Shown here one piece after another: positions 55,218 to 63,934 of a stretch of 64,000 nucleotides of DNA (its first letter is position 1; each line of letters opens with the position of its first letter). The position numbers and the translations under genes were made by a program. Where the stretch lies: assembly GCF_037126435.1 (NCBI RefSeq), contig NZ_CP147020.1, positions 4,539,001 to 4,603,000 on the forward strand, read 5' to 3'. Under the pieces are notes generated by a model. That model worked only from the letters and a program-made list of their open reading frames with translations, searched no databases and was not told where the DNA came from. This DNA comes from Bernardetia sp. ABR2-2B. GTDB taxonomy: Bacteria; Bacteroidota; Bacteroidia; Cytophagales; Bernardetiaceae.

Positions 55218-55874
55218 ATGGCAAAAAACTATTATCCACCTTTAGAAGCAGGAAAAGTTTATCATATCTACAACAAAGGAATTAATGGAGAAAATATTTT
55301 TAGAAGTGATGAGAACTACAAACACTTTTTGAAACTTTATAATCATCATTGTTCGTGTGTAGTGGAAACGTATGCGTATTGTTTGCTAGGAAATCACTTT
55401 CATTTGTTAGTACGAATAAAAGAAATTTTGCCTACTTATGGAGATTTATATCCAGAATTTTCAAAAGATAAAGCCAATAAAAAAGTTCTCAAAACAGTAG
55501 AACCAAGCAGACAATTTGCTCATTTTTTTACAGCTTATGCTCAAGGCTTTAATAAATATTTCAGCCCAATACGCACAGGTTCACTTTTTCAAAGTCCGTT
55601 CAAACGATTAGTTGTTGAAAGTGATAGTTATTTTTCAAATTTAGTTTCTTATATCCATAGAAATCCACAAAAACATGGATTTGTAGAAGATTTTAAAACT
55701 TATCCTTACTCTTCTTATCATAGCCATTTATCAGATAAAATTACTCGCTTAGACAGAAAAGAAGTTTTAGAGTGGTTTGGAAATAGAGAGGAATATGTAA
55801 AATTTCAAAATGAAGAACTAGATGAAAGTTTGATTGAAGATTGGATAATTGAAGAGGACGACGATTTTTTATAA
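55218..55874 (+). CDS. REP-associated tyrosine transposase (RAYT, Y1/HUH family)
   Basis: A 218-residue single-strand DNA transposase-like nuclease. The ATG at 55218 is preferred; an earlier start at 55167 would put 17 residues inside a REP-B palindrome. GKVYHIYNKGINGENIF opens the fold. The HUH motif is LGNHFHLLV (His60, His62). The catalytic Tyr145 is in NLVSYIHRNPQKHGF. FSPIRTGSLFQSPFKR matches the RAYT signature. RAYTs cut REP palindromes and are thought to spread them. Palindromes lie on both sides, as in known REPtrons. It seems intact. Confidence 0.92.
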   Translation: MAKNYYPPLEAGKVYHIYNKGINGENIFRSDENYKHFLKLYNHHCSCVVETYAYCLLGNHFHLLVRIKEILPTYGDLYPEFSKDKANKKVLKTVEPSRQFAHFFTAYAQGFNKYFSPIRTGSLFQSPFKRLVVESDSYFSNLVSYIHRNPQKHGFVEDFKTYPYSSYHSHLSDKITRLDRKEVLEWFGNREEYVKFQNEELDESLIEDWIIEEDDDFL

Positions 55875-55892
55875 AAAACGTTGTCTTTTCGC

Positions 55893-55928
55893 AACTATTG
55901 ACAACCTTAAAAGGACTGTCAAAGTTTT
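55893..55928 (-). repeat. REP-B palindromic element, copy 4 (inverted)
   Basis: AACTATTGACAACCTTAAAAGGACTGTCAAAGTT is in reverse orientation to the copies upstream of the RAYT gene, so REP-B elements flank the gene in opposite orientation. Confidence 0.85.
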
Positions 55929-56031
55929 GATTTAATTGGTATTGGTTTTAGCTCTCATGAAAAAAATATCTATCAAAAGCAAATAAAAATTATTTTTGGT
56001 ATTATTTTTGCACATGTTTCCTGCGATAATT

Positions 56032-56138
56032 AATACCGTTTTAAGTAGTATTTTCGGAATTTTTATAGATATGTACGGTATTTTATCTGTCTAAAAGTGT
56101 TTTTCATTAAGAAACACTTGACAAAAGGTCATTTAGAC
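56032..56138 (+). promoter_or_regulatory. Structured leader upstream of the PemK-like gene
   Basis: Two nested inverted-repeat systems: AATACCGT (56032-56039) with ACGGTATT (56075-56082); and GTCTAAA (56089-56095) with TTTAGAC (56132-56138), which encloses AAGTGTTT/AAACACTT (56095-56102 with 56112-56119). A -7 box (TATTTTTG, 56003-56010) lies just upstream. The structures would sit in the 5' leader, 28 bp before the ATG. Confidence 0.5.
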
Positions 56139-56166
56139 AAAAATGGTGGGAGCAAAATGATAATTT

Positions 56167-56835
56167 ATGTCAAAAAAACAGTTTCCGTACTTTACAAGTG
56201 CGAACATTGATGATAATTATGGGGTAGAAATAGGAAATAACCCCAACAAAAATAGTAGAAGGAGAGCAGTTTTAGTATTAGGAGAGATGTATTTAAATAC
56301 ATTATTAGTGATACCCTTAGAGAGTTTGAAAGAAAATGATAGATTATACAAGCCTTTTGAAGTATTGTTACCAAAAAGCTGTGGATGTCCAAAAGATTCC
56401 AAGCTATTGATACTAGATATAAGAACGATAAGAAAAGAATGGCTGAAAATACCTCAAGAAAAGTATAAGATAAATATTAGACTTAATAATGATATAGAAA
56501 AAGAGGTAAGGCAAAAATATAGACAGTTAAGAAACCCTTCTCTTTATTTAACTCGTAATTTACATGACCCAAATGATCCAACAATGAAAATAAGGAATAA
56601 GTTGGTAGAGTACAAAATAGATGAAGATAACGTAGGTTATGCTATAGGAGTTTCTGATTATGTAAGAGTAGACAAAACAGCCAAAGCATATTTTTTTACA
56701 GAAACACAAGAGATACGCTCTTTTGATAGAAATAGAGTTAGAGTTATAGATATGGAAGAAAAAAAAGAAATAGAACTTTTTCCATACAATGAAATAGAAA
56801 CACCTTCTATAATAAGCAATTTATATTTTAATTAA
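56167..56835 (+). CDS. PemK/MazF-like domain protein with C-terminal extension
   Basis: A 222-residue protein. Residues ~30-95 follow the PemK/MazF order: RRRAVLVLGEMYLNTLLVIPLESLK, then FEVLLPKSCGCPKDSKLLILDIRTIRKEWL. The Arg31-33 and the Asp77-Ser78 positions fit the family pattern of an RNase fold. A Lys-rich helix and a ~100-residue strand-rich extension (GYAIGVSDYVRVDKTAKAYFF, then FDRNRVRVIDMEEKKE) follow, which canonical MazF (~110 residues) lacks. No antitoxin gene adjoins. Toxin activity is unproven. It is bounded by REP elements. Confidence 0.6.
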   Translation: MSKKQFPYFTSANIDDNYGVEIGNNPNKNSRRRAVLVLGEMYLNTLLVIPLESLKENDRLYKPFEVLLPKSCGCPKDSKLLILDIRTIRKEWLKIPQEKYKINIRLNNDIEKEVRQKYRQLRNPSLYLTRNLHDPNDPTMKIRNKLVEYKIDEDNVGYAIGVSDYVRVDKTAKAYFFTETQEIRSFDRNRVRVIDMEEKKEIELFPYNEIETPSIISNLYFN

Positions 56836-56870
56836 TTTATAACCACTCCCACTTAGTCTAAAAAGACCTT

Positions 56871-56917
56871 AAAAAACCGTATTTGATAGAAATAGTCTAT
56901 CAGATACGGTTTTTTAT
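56871..56917. terminator. Strong terminator after the PemK-like gene
   Basis: AAAAAACCGTATTTGATAGA and TCTATCAGATACGGTTTTTT form a long stem with one internal mismatch and a 5-base loop, T-run on both sides. Confidence 0.9.
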
Positions 56918-56922
56918 TTTAA

Positions 56923-56960
56923 GCTATTTTTGATTACCAAAAAACTACTGACAACGTTTT
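56923..56960 (+). repeat. REP-A palindromic element, partial copy 6
   Basis: GCTATTTTTGATTACCAAAAAACTACTGACAACGTTTT lacks the left arm (no TTGTCAG). It lies between the terminator and REP-B copy 5. Confidence 0.75.
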
Positions 56961-56990
56961 CAGTCGGATAAAATGGTAATATATATTTCT

Positions 56991-57026
56991 AACTTTGACA
57001 GTCCTTTTAGAAGGCTGTCAATAGTT
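56991..57026 (+). repeat. REP-B palindromic element, copy 5
   Basis: AACTTTGACAGTCCTT-TTAG-AAGGCTGTCAATAGTT; the spacer before it shares GATAAAATGG with the spacer before REP-B copy 1, so the REP-A/REP-B pair was copied as a unit. Confidence 0.85.
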
Positions 57027-57037
57027 ATAAAACCACT

Positions 57038-57841
57038 CTACCCAAAAAGCCCACCATCATCTTTAGGAAAACGCTTAATTTTTTGAGGATTTTCTGTATA
57101 AACAACTCCTCCTAACTTGTTGATAGTATCTTTTACTAAAGAAATAGATTGTTCTAGTTCGGATTCTATTTGATGTGTGGTAAAACGTAGAATATTCCAG
57201 CCAAGGCTACTGATTTCATTGTTTCTGACTTTATCATATTTGACATCTTTTACTTTTGTGTGGTACTGGTCGCCATCACATTCTACATTGATATTTCTGT
57301 CTTTGCAGAAAATAGCAAAGTCCAAAAAACGGTTTTTGCCTTGTGCATTGATAAAATATTGTCGTTCTGCTGCTATGTCGTGATTTACAAGAGCTTCCCA
57401 AAACTTATCTTCTATCGGACTGTCATTGAAAAGGTAATTTATTTCTGTAGCCGAAAAGAATTTTTGTTCGGTTGTGGGAATAAATAATATTCTACGTCCT
57501 TTTTTACTTATGATGGGTTCTCTTAGTTGGCGCAACTTATCAAATTCTATTTTGTAGTATTCCTTATTAGATTTACTGTTTTTGGGTTCGTCTGCAAATA
57601 GGGCTTTACGAAAAACTTTATCTATTCTTTTTACTTCGCTATACCATTTTACACTATATTTTTCTTTGCCAAAAACTTTAGTTTGATAGAATGCTATGTA
57701 TTTTAGTTTTGTTTTATCTCGTATGTTTTTTGGTGCAGATTTAACAGGAATCCTGTACCAGCTTTTTTCTTGAGCTATCAAAAAATCCTTCTTGTTGTTC
57801 ATCAAAGCCACTAAGACATTATTCTCAAAATTTTTGGACAT
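57038..57841 (-). CDS. DUF559/Vsr-type PD-(D/E)xK endonuclease-like protein
   Basis: A 267-residue protein. The N-terminal ~125 residues are unassigned and basic. The C-terminal part has the DUF559/very-short-patch-repair-like fold: PIEDKFWEAL (Glu144), then NRFLDFAIFCKDRNINVECDGDQYH (Asp174, Glu187, Asp189, His194), then WNILRFTTHQI. The nuclease core looks complete. Function could be DNA repair, defence or plasmid maintenance. Its stop codon lies 12 bp from a REP-B element, so it is at the edge of the REP island. Confidence 0.7.
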   Translation of the reverse strand: MSKNFENNVLVALMNNKKDFLIAQEKSWYRIPVKSAPKNIRDKTKLKYIAFYQTKVFGKEKYSVKWYSEVKRIDKVFRKALFADEPKNSKSNKEYYKIEFDKLRQLREPIISKKGRRILFIPTTEQKFFSATEINYLFNDSPIEDKFWEALVNHDIAAERQYFINAQGKNRFLDFAIFCKDRNINVECDGDQYHTKVKDVKYDKVRNNEISSLGWNILRFTTHQIESELEQSISLVKDTINKLGGVVYTENPQKIKRFPKDDGGLFG

Positions 57842-58028
57842 ACTTATTCTTTTTAATCATAAATTTAAAACTAATTTTTTACGATGGTAAAAATAATAAT
57901 TAATTAACATTTTTTAATTAATTATTTCAAATTCATTGGGTGATTAAATCAAGTTTTGGGTATAAAGAAGTATAGATAGATATTTAAGACTATTTACTTA
58001 CTAACTTTTTTAAACTCAAAAAAATCTT

Positions 58029-58640
58029 ATGCAAAGATATTCGTTTTTTACTCGTTCCCTTTTCTTTGGTCTTCTTATCCTAATGGTAGGTGTTTTTGTA
58101 GCTTTTTCCCCATTAGCTGATGCTACTAAATGGAAAGTAGATGATTCTCACAGTAGCATTAGTTTTGCAATTGATCACGGATTTGTTCCCACAACAGGAC
58201 GTTTTGATAAATTTAAAGGTAATTTAAATTTTTCCCCAGAAAATTTAGCTGATAGCAAAGCTGATTTTACGATTGATATCAATAGCGTAAACACACAAGA
58301 GCCAAAGCGTGATAAGCATCTCAAATCAAAAGACTTTTTTAATGCAGATAAATATCCTTCTATGACTTTTGTATCTTCAAAGTTTACTAAAGTGGATGAT
58401 AAGAATTATATAGCTCACGGAAAACTGACTATCAGAGAAGTAACTAAAAATATTGAGTTACCTTTTAAAGTTTTAGGAATTGGACAACATCCAGCTTTTA
58501 AAAATAAAACTGTAATGGGTATAAAAGCAAAAACGACCATCGATCGTACAGATTATGAAGTTGGAACAGGAAGCTGGGCAGCCACGGCAATTGTAGGAGA
58601 TGAAGTAGAGATTACGATTATTATGGAATTACATAACTAA
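58029..58640 (+). CDS. YceI-family periplasmic protein
   Basis: A 203-residue protein with an N-terminal hydrophobic signal (~1-32). TKWKVDDSHSSISFAIDH opens the family; FDKFKGNLNF, DFTIDINSVNTQEPKRDKHLKSKDFFNADKYPSMTF and GKLTIREVTKNIELPF are its hallmark strands. YceI proteins are lipocalin-like and bind isoprenoids. Full length. Alone on its strand here. Confidence 0.9.
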   Translation: MQRYSFFTRSLFFGLLILMVGVFVAFSPLADATKWKVDDSHSSISFAIDHGFVPTTGRFDKFKGNLNFSPENLADSKADFTIDINSVNTQEPKRDKHLKSKDFFNADKYPSMTFVSSKFTKVDDKNYIAHGKLTIREVTKNIELPFKVLGIGQHPAFKNKTVMGIKAKTTIDRTDYEVGTGSWAATAIVGDEVEITIIMELHN

Positions 58641-58705
58641 AATTCAACCAGCTACAAAAAGACATTTTTAAGAAATTCAAGACTGTATTATCTTTCCCCT
58701 TACTG

Positions 58706-58740
58706 AAAAAAGCATTATTCTTTTGAATAATGCTTTTTTG
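58706..58740. terminator. Bidirectional terminator between yceI-like gene and a membrane-protein gene
   Basis: AAAAAAGCATTATTC-TTTT-GAATAATGCTTTTTT is a perfect 15-bp stem that includes the stop codon of the minus-strand gene (58715-58717). Confidence 0.9.
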
Positions 58741-59140
58741 TTTTTAAAGAATCTTTGATTAGTTTGATAAAAACATAGCTAAAGAAAATAAAGAAAAGTA
58801 AATCATTAATTCCATAGATTGAATAAAAAATTCCTGCCATCATATCTTCATTAAAAACAGAAGAAACATCGTTTTGCACTCTCCAATCTATCCATACTAT
58901 TCCATATATTAGCTTTTCAATAGCAAAAACAGCAACCAACCATTTTATCTTTTTATAGTCTTTTGCCACAGAAATATAAGCTAGTCCCCAAACGATAATC
59001 ATCAATAAACCAAAATTAGACATTACTGTACTATCATATTTTGGAATAAATTCGTTGGTAAAAAAACGAGATAAAATCAAAACAGCAACTATATTAGAAA
59101 GTCCTGAAATAATAAAGCCGAGTTTGATTTTGTTTTTCAT
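58715..59140 (-). CDS. Small membrane protein of unknown function
   Basis: A 141-residue protein with four hydrophobic segments (~8-25, ~40-60, ~67-85, ~103-127). The polar end KTKKHYSKE is cytoplasmic. Similar small four-segment proteins are common in Bacteroidota; no function can be assigned. Its stop lies in the shared terminator. Confidence 0.6.
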   Translation of the reverse strand: MKNKIKLGFIISGLSNIVAVLILSRFFTNEFIPKYDSTVMSNFGLLMIIVWGLAYISVAKDYKKIKWLVAVFAIEKLIYGIVWIDWRVQNDVSSVFNEDMMAGIFYSIYGINDLLFFIFFSYVFIKLIKDSLKTKKHYSKE

Positions 59141-59299
59141 TCTTTGTGATTTTTGATAATAGATTTAGAACTTAAATTATCAACAACAAATAAGATATAG
59201 AGTTCAAAAAAACTCTAAATGATTTCATTTCTAGTTTTGAAAAACTAAATTTATTCAAAAAAAGGAGATAATTAAATATCATACTTTCTTAATTGAAAA

Positions 59300-59887
59300 C
59301 TAAGCATACCTTAAATCAACAGAAAATTTATTTGGATATTTACCTATTTTATCTTTATAAAAATCCATTATTTGTTTCAAGTCGGCTTCCATGTCGTCTG
59401 TTGGAACAATTAGTTTTGTAACTCCTGCTTCTCTTTTTTGATAATCTAGGTAACCAAGTGCAATCGGAACATTTGCTAGTTTTGCAGCGTGATAAAAACC
59501 CATTTTCCATTCTGTTACTTTATTGCGTGTAGCTTCAGGTGTAAATACAACAGCTAATTTTTCGTTTTCTGTAAAAAGATTTGCCATTGCTTGTACCATT
59601 GAAGGACGCTTTTCTCCAGCTTTTTTGGGCGTTCGGTCTATTCCTATTGCTCCCATTTTCAAAAGCATTTTTCCGAAAGGAGGTTTTATCCACTCTTTTT
59701 TTATAGTAAAACGCCAGTTTATGTTGGCTATATCAAACCAAGCAATTGTATAAACAGCATCCCAGTTGGAGGTGTGTGGTGCTGCAATAATTACACAGCG
59801 ATCCAATATTTCTTGTGTAACTTCTTTGCTATTAGTGATTTTCCAACCACGAAAACGAAATAAAAAACGAAAAAGAGCAAGTACCAT
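59300..59887 (-). CDS. PlsC-type 1-acylglycerol-3-phosphate acyltransferase-like protein
   Basis: A 195-residue acyltransferase of the LPLAT/PlsC superfamily. The H-x4-D motif is HTSNWD (His38, Asp43); IGIDRTPKKA and FTPEATRNKVTEWKMGFYHAAKLANVPIALGYLDY are the later blocks. The normal EGTR is PEATR. It has no long membrane anchor and is shorter than classical PlsC (~240). It may act on lysophospholipid or other lipids. The 453 bp upstream, to 60340, hold nothing I can assign. Confidence 0.85.
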   Translation of the reverse strand: MVLALFRFLFRFRGWKITNSKEVTQEILDRCVIIAAPHTSNWDAVYTIAWFDIANINWRFTIKKEWIKPPFGKMLLKMGAIGIDRTPKKAGEKRPSMVQAMANLFTENEKLAVVFTPEATRNKVTEWKMGFYHAAKLANVPIALGYLDYQKREAGVTKLIVPTDDMEADLKQIMDFYKDKIGKYPNKFSVDLRYA

Positions 59888-60340
59888 TCTTTTAATTATT
59901 AATGTTTGATTGTTAGTTATTGGTAAGAGGGTGCTTGAAAATTTTTATTTTAGCTTTAAACGAGTAATTTCATTACAATCTTTGTTATTTTATCGTTAAA
60001 TAGCTCTCTATTTTCCTTAAAAATAATTTGATTATACTAAAATTTACCTTCGGTACTACTCCGTGGTATTTCATTTTCACTATCAAGATAAAAATCAAAA
60101 CAAACTCTAAATGAAAAATATATCTTTTTCATTTATCTGCAAGTTACAAATTAGAGAAACTCAATTCTTATAAAAGTAGTTAATAGTATTTTTTTAGACA
60201 AAATGGCGATTAACATTACTCATTAAAAAAATCAATAATGGTAGCAGAAGCTTTCAAATCTCACTTTTTGAAGGGGTAGAAAGAGACCAAAAAGTAAAGT
60301 GTAGTAGTATGAATCAAAAGTTTAAGTTCGTGATTATTTC

Positions 60341-60886
60341 TTATAATCTTTTGCCTGTTGTTTTTGTGTCTGTAAATGTTTTTTGCTTTTTTGATGCTAT
60401 CTGTTTTGCTGGATTAGGTAGTTCTTTTTTAGCAGAATTTTGAATCTGTGAAGTTTGATTTGGGTTTGGGTCTAACATAACTCTATTTGATAACCATGTA
60501 CTAGCATCTGATAACTGCTCAAAAACCTGTACTTTATACTGTCCTTCACTATTTTTATTCAAAAACATCTCTAGCGAAATATTTGAAAAAAGATCATTTC
60601 CTGTATTTATTGCCCAATAAAACATACCTGCTTCTCTAGCACGAGGTGTCCAATCATTAGTAAGCCAGTCATTTGCTTCATTCCAAGGCCCTACAATTTG
60701 GCTATGGTCTGCCAAAACTGCCACAGCATTATTTTCAGCTACCTGTTCAATAATTTTATTATAGCCTAATTTTATATCTTGCATACGAATAAAACCCTTC
60801 CATTGATAAAAAACCCATTGAGAGTTTTCGTCATATTCTACGGTTAGACAAACAGAACCAAATTCGTTATTTACATGATGAATCAT
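60341..60886 (-). CDS. STAS/SpoIIAA-like protein of unknown function
   Basis: A 181-residue cytoplasmic protein. VYYQWKG-like strands (QWVFYQWKGFIRMQDIKLGYNKIIEQVAENNAVAVLADHSQIVGPW in part) have the order seen in STAS/SEC14-like SpoIIAA-type domains. The C-terminal ~50 residues are a basic, Lys/Ser/Thr-rich tail. No catalytic residues can be named. Confidence 0.5.
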   Translation of the reverse strand: MIHHVNNEFGSVCLTVEYDENSQWVFYQWKGFIRMQDIKLGYNKIIEQVAENNAVAVLADHSQIVGPWNEANDWLTNDWTPRAREAGMFYWAINTGNDLFSNISLEMFLNKNSEGQYKVQVFEQLSDASTWLSNRVMLDPNPNQTSQIQNSAKKELPNPAKQIASKKQKTFTDTKTTGKRL

Positions 60887-61074
60887 AGCAAGTATATTTT
60901 AAAAAGACTTAACAATATAAAAAAAACAACTACATTTTTTGTAATCACTCAAAACAAAATCTAAGATACCAAAATACTAATTTTATATTTATTTTCAAAA
61001 ACAAAGATAATATGAAAAGTTAAAAGTATTTTCTTACTCTTCCTTATTAGTTAGAGACTATATTGTTTGATTCT

Positions 61075-61851
61075 CTACTTTGCTTTTTCTGGTCTTGGTC
61101 TAGTAAAGACCCATTCTGTTTCATCAGATAAATCAGCATTAAATTTATAACCATCTTCATCGTATGATTTTAGTTTACTTTCTTGTTTTATTTTGTTCTG
61201 AATAATATAACGAGCCATTTTTCCTCTTGCTCTTTTTGCATAAATAGCAACCGTTTTTAGCTCTCCATCTTTTTCTTCCTTAAAAAGAGGTACTATTTGT
61301 TTTAGCTTAAAATGCCTATTAAAAATAGCTTTTGAATACTCTTGAGAAGCTAGGTTAAGAATAGTCTCATTAGGATAACGAGTATTAAAATAATCTGTCA
61401 GAAACTTTCCCCAAAACTCATATAAGTTCTTTCCTCTTGATGTTTTTAAGGCTGTCTTCATCTCCAAACGATACGGCTGAATCAAATCAAAGGGACGCAA
61501 AATGCCATAAAAACCTGAGATAATACGCAAGTTATCTTGAGCAAAATATAAATCTTCATCTGTAAGCGTATCTGAATCCAAACCATCATAAACATCTCCA
61601 CGAAATGCTACGATTGCCTGTCTGTCATATTTTGGGTTGAACGGAAATTGCATGTCTTGAAAACGATTATAATTCAAGAAAGCCAATCGTTCACTTATAT
61701 CCATTACTTCTTGTAACTCCTCAATATCTTTTTTCTGAATTGTATCTAAAAGCTCTTTAGTATCTAACGTAAATTCGGGGTGAGTATGTGACTTTGTCCT
61801 ATTTTTATTATCAAACTCTTGTGTTTTGGAAGGCGAAAGTATAGTAATCAT
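61075..61851 (-). CDS. yaaA: Peroxide stress protein YaaA family
   Basis: A 258-residue protein. It opens MITILSPSKTQEF, then RLAFLNYNRFQDMQFPF, QAIVAFRGDVYDGLD, LRIISGFYGILRPFDLIQPYRLEM and KTVAIYAKRARGKMARYII follow. These are the YaaA (DUF328) blocks. YaaA limits free iron and DNA damage under peroxide stress. Full length. Divergent from tpiA. Confidence 0.92.
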   Translation of the reverse strand: MITILSPSKTQEFDNKNRTKSHTHPEFTLDTKELLDTIQKKDIEELQEVMDISERLAFLNYNRFQDMQFPFNPKYDRQAIVAFRGDVYDGLDSDTLTDEDLYFAQDNLRIISGFYGILRPFDLIQPYRLEMKTALKTSRGKNLYEFWGKFLTDYFNTRYPNETILNLASQEYSKAIFNRHFKLKQIVPLFKEEKDGELKTVAIYAKRARGKMARYIIQNKIKQESKLKSYDEDGYKFNADLSDETEWVFTRPRPEKAK

Positions 61852-61872
61852 AAGTATTTATTTTGTAAGTAG

Positions 61873-61904
61873 TTGAGAAGGGCAGTTTAGTTTTGTTATT
61901 TTTG
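61873..61904 (+). promoter_or_regulatory. Possible tpiA promoter
   Basis: TTG (61873-61875) 21 bp before TATTTTTG (61897-61904). Spacing is slightly long. Leader about 130 nt. Confidence 0.3.
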
Positions 61905-62044
61905 CAAAAATACATAATTCATAAACTGTATTTGGTCTGTACAAAAAATCAAGTGCTTTAATTAGGATTTATTGCGCTTTTTTAACAAAAAAACAGAAAA
62001 TAAATTTATATTCAAAACATACACCAAACTTAATTCAAATTATT

Positions 62045-62815
62045 ATGCGTCAGAAAATTGTAGCAGGAAATTGGAAAATGAACCTTACTAAAGAAGAAGC
62101 ACAAAGTCTTACTTCCGAAATTGTAGGAATGAGTAATGATGAACTAGGAACGAGTCAAAAAGATGTAAAACTTATTCTTTGCCCTTCTTTTGTTCATATT
62201 TCTACTATAAAATCACTTTTCAAAAACTCAAAAAATATTCATTTGGGAGCGCAAAATGTTGCTTCTCAAGAAAAAGGAGCTTATACAGGAGAAATTTCGG
62301 CTGCTATGCTCTCTTCCTATCAAGTAGAATATGTAATTATCGGACACAGTGAAAGAAGACAATATTTTAAAGAAACAAATCAAGAAATCGCTCAAAAAAT
62401 TGATTTAATTTTTTCTAATAAAATGCTTCCAATTTTTTGTTGTGGCGAAACATTAGAGCTTAGAGAAGCAGGAAATCATATTGATTTCATCAAAAAACAA
62501 ATTTCAGAAAGTCTTTTTCATTTATCGTCTTCTGATTTTGAAAAAGTAGTAGTTGCTTACGAGCCTATTTGGGCAATCGGAACAGGAAAAACAGCTTCTA
62601 GCAACCAAGCACAAGAAATTCATGCAGAAATAAGAAAACATATTTCTACAAAATATGGAAAAGAAATTGCTGACAAAACGCCAATTCTTTATGGTGGAAG
62701 CTGCAAACCAAGTAATGCAAAAGAGCTTTTCGCTTGTCCTGATGTAGATGGTGGACTTATTGGAGGTGCTGCACTAGCATCAAGAGATTTTGTAGAGATT
62801 GCTAAGTCTTTTTAA
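62045..62815 (+). CDS. tpiA: Triosephosphate isomerase
   Basis: A 256-residue glycolytic enzyme that interconverts dihydroxyacetone phosphate and glyceraldehyde-3-phosphate. GNWKMN (Asn9, Lys11), IIGHSERRQ (His101), VVAYEPIWAIGTGKTA (Glu173 and the loop 6 hinge), YGGSCKPSN and DGGLIGGAAL are all present. Full length and no odd residues. Confidence 0.98.
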   Translation: MRQKIVAGNWKMNLTKEEAQSLTSEIVGMSNDELGTSQKDVKLILCPSFVHISTIKSLFKNSKNIHLGAQNVASQEKGAYTGEISAAMLSSYQVEYVIIGHSERRQYFKETNQEIAQKIDLIFSNKMLPIFCCGETLELREAGNHIDFIKKQISESLFHLSSSDFEKVVVAYEPIWAIGTGKTASSNQAQEIHAEIRKHISTKYGKEIADKTPILYGGSCKPSNAKELFACPDVDGGLIGGAALASRDFVEIAKSF

Positions 62816-63018
62816 GAATTTCTTATTTGATTTAGTAATTATGTAAATAGATTTTGAAGTTATTTGATACTGTTTTATTGAATAGCTTCATTATTTTTTT
62901 ACAACCTTCTGAAACTTGACAGTTAGGTAAAACATGTACACTAACAAAATTTCAAATCAAAAGCATATTCATTTTTATAAAAGAAATACATTATTTTAAA
63001 TCAAAAATACTTAACTCT

Positions 63019-63783
63019 ATGAAATTTCTAAAAACTACCATCTTTTTTCTAATTGTATCATTTACTTTGTTTTCTTGTTTACAAGAGAGTAGAAGTCAAA
63101 CTCAAGTTCAAGATTCTGTAAAAACAGAAGTTTTACAAAAAATAGAAGTAGATACATTATTCAAAGAATATCCAAAAGATTTTTATGATAGGCTTAAAGC
63201 TCAAGGGCTGCTTCAATTACAAATTTATGATAAAAAATTAGATGCTAAGTACTCAAACAAAAATATAAAATTTAGTAAAAGTTCAGCTTATGGAATTCCT
63301 AAATCTTTACGTGATTCTCCACTAAGAATTTATATTTTAAGAGGAACTGATATAAAGGAAGAAATGATCAACAGAAATGTAAAACTCTATATATCTTACC
63401 TACATAGATTAATGCCAAATAGTGCTGAATTGAGATATGAAACTAATTTTGGAGAAGTAAAGGATAGACTTGATCTGGGAGGAGTATATTTAGTCATTCA
63501 TGAAAAAAGATTAGAAAAATCATCTTCACAAACAGAATATATTCTTGCAGCTACTTTATTTACTTTTGAAGGTAATGCAATAAAATATTTACCTATAAAA
63601 AATGAAATTACTGATGAGCAATCTGAGGGTTTGTCTGTATCAAGAACGTTTCCTAAAAATCAAGATAACCCAAATATTGAATTAGTTTATAACGATAAAA
63701 CTAAAATATTGACTTATGTAGATGAAGAAGGAAAACAAGAGAGGTATGAATGGAAGGAAAAGGCATTTGTGTTTTTAGATTAA
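63019..63783 (+). CDS. Lipoprotein of unknown function
   Basis: A 254-residue protein with a lipobox (TLFSC, Cys20). A polar linker is followed by helices (DFYDRLKAQGLLQLQIYDKKLDAKY) and a strand-rich second half (ELRYETNFGEVKDRLDLGGVYLVIHEKR; TEYILAATLFTFEGNAIKYLPI). I do not recognise it. Single gene. Confidence 0.6.
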   Translation: MKFLKTTIFFLIVSFTLFSCLQESRSQTQVQDSVKTEVLQKIEVDTLFKEYPKDFYDRLKAQGLLQLQIYDKKLDAKYSNKNIKFSKSSAYGIPKSLRDSPLRIYILRGTDIKEEMINRNVKLYISYLHRLMPNSAELRYETNFGEVKDRLDLGGVYLVIHEKRLEKSSSQTEYILAATLFTFEGNAIKYLPIKNEITDEQSEGLSVSRTFPKNQDNPNIELVYNDKTKILTYVDEEGKQERYEWKEKAFVFLD

Positions 63784-63934
63784 AAAAATATCATAATTAA
63801 AATTGGATGAAAAACACCTCTCTTTCATAATTATTTCCCTTGCTAATTTTTCTGTAACTTTGCTTAGTAGAATAGAAAAAACGATATCTCGTTAGACGGC
63901 AAAGCCTCAACGACGGTTTATAAAAACATACAGC

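Noticed and set aside
59888-60340. Possible hidden gene in the 453-bp gap
   Set aside because: No frame above about 25 codons with a plausible start; only AT-rich DNA and no convincing hairpin was seen.
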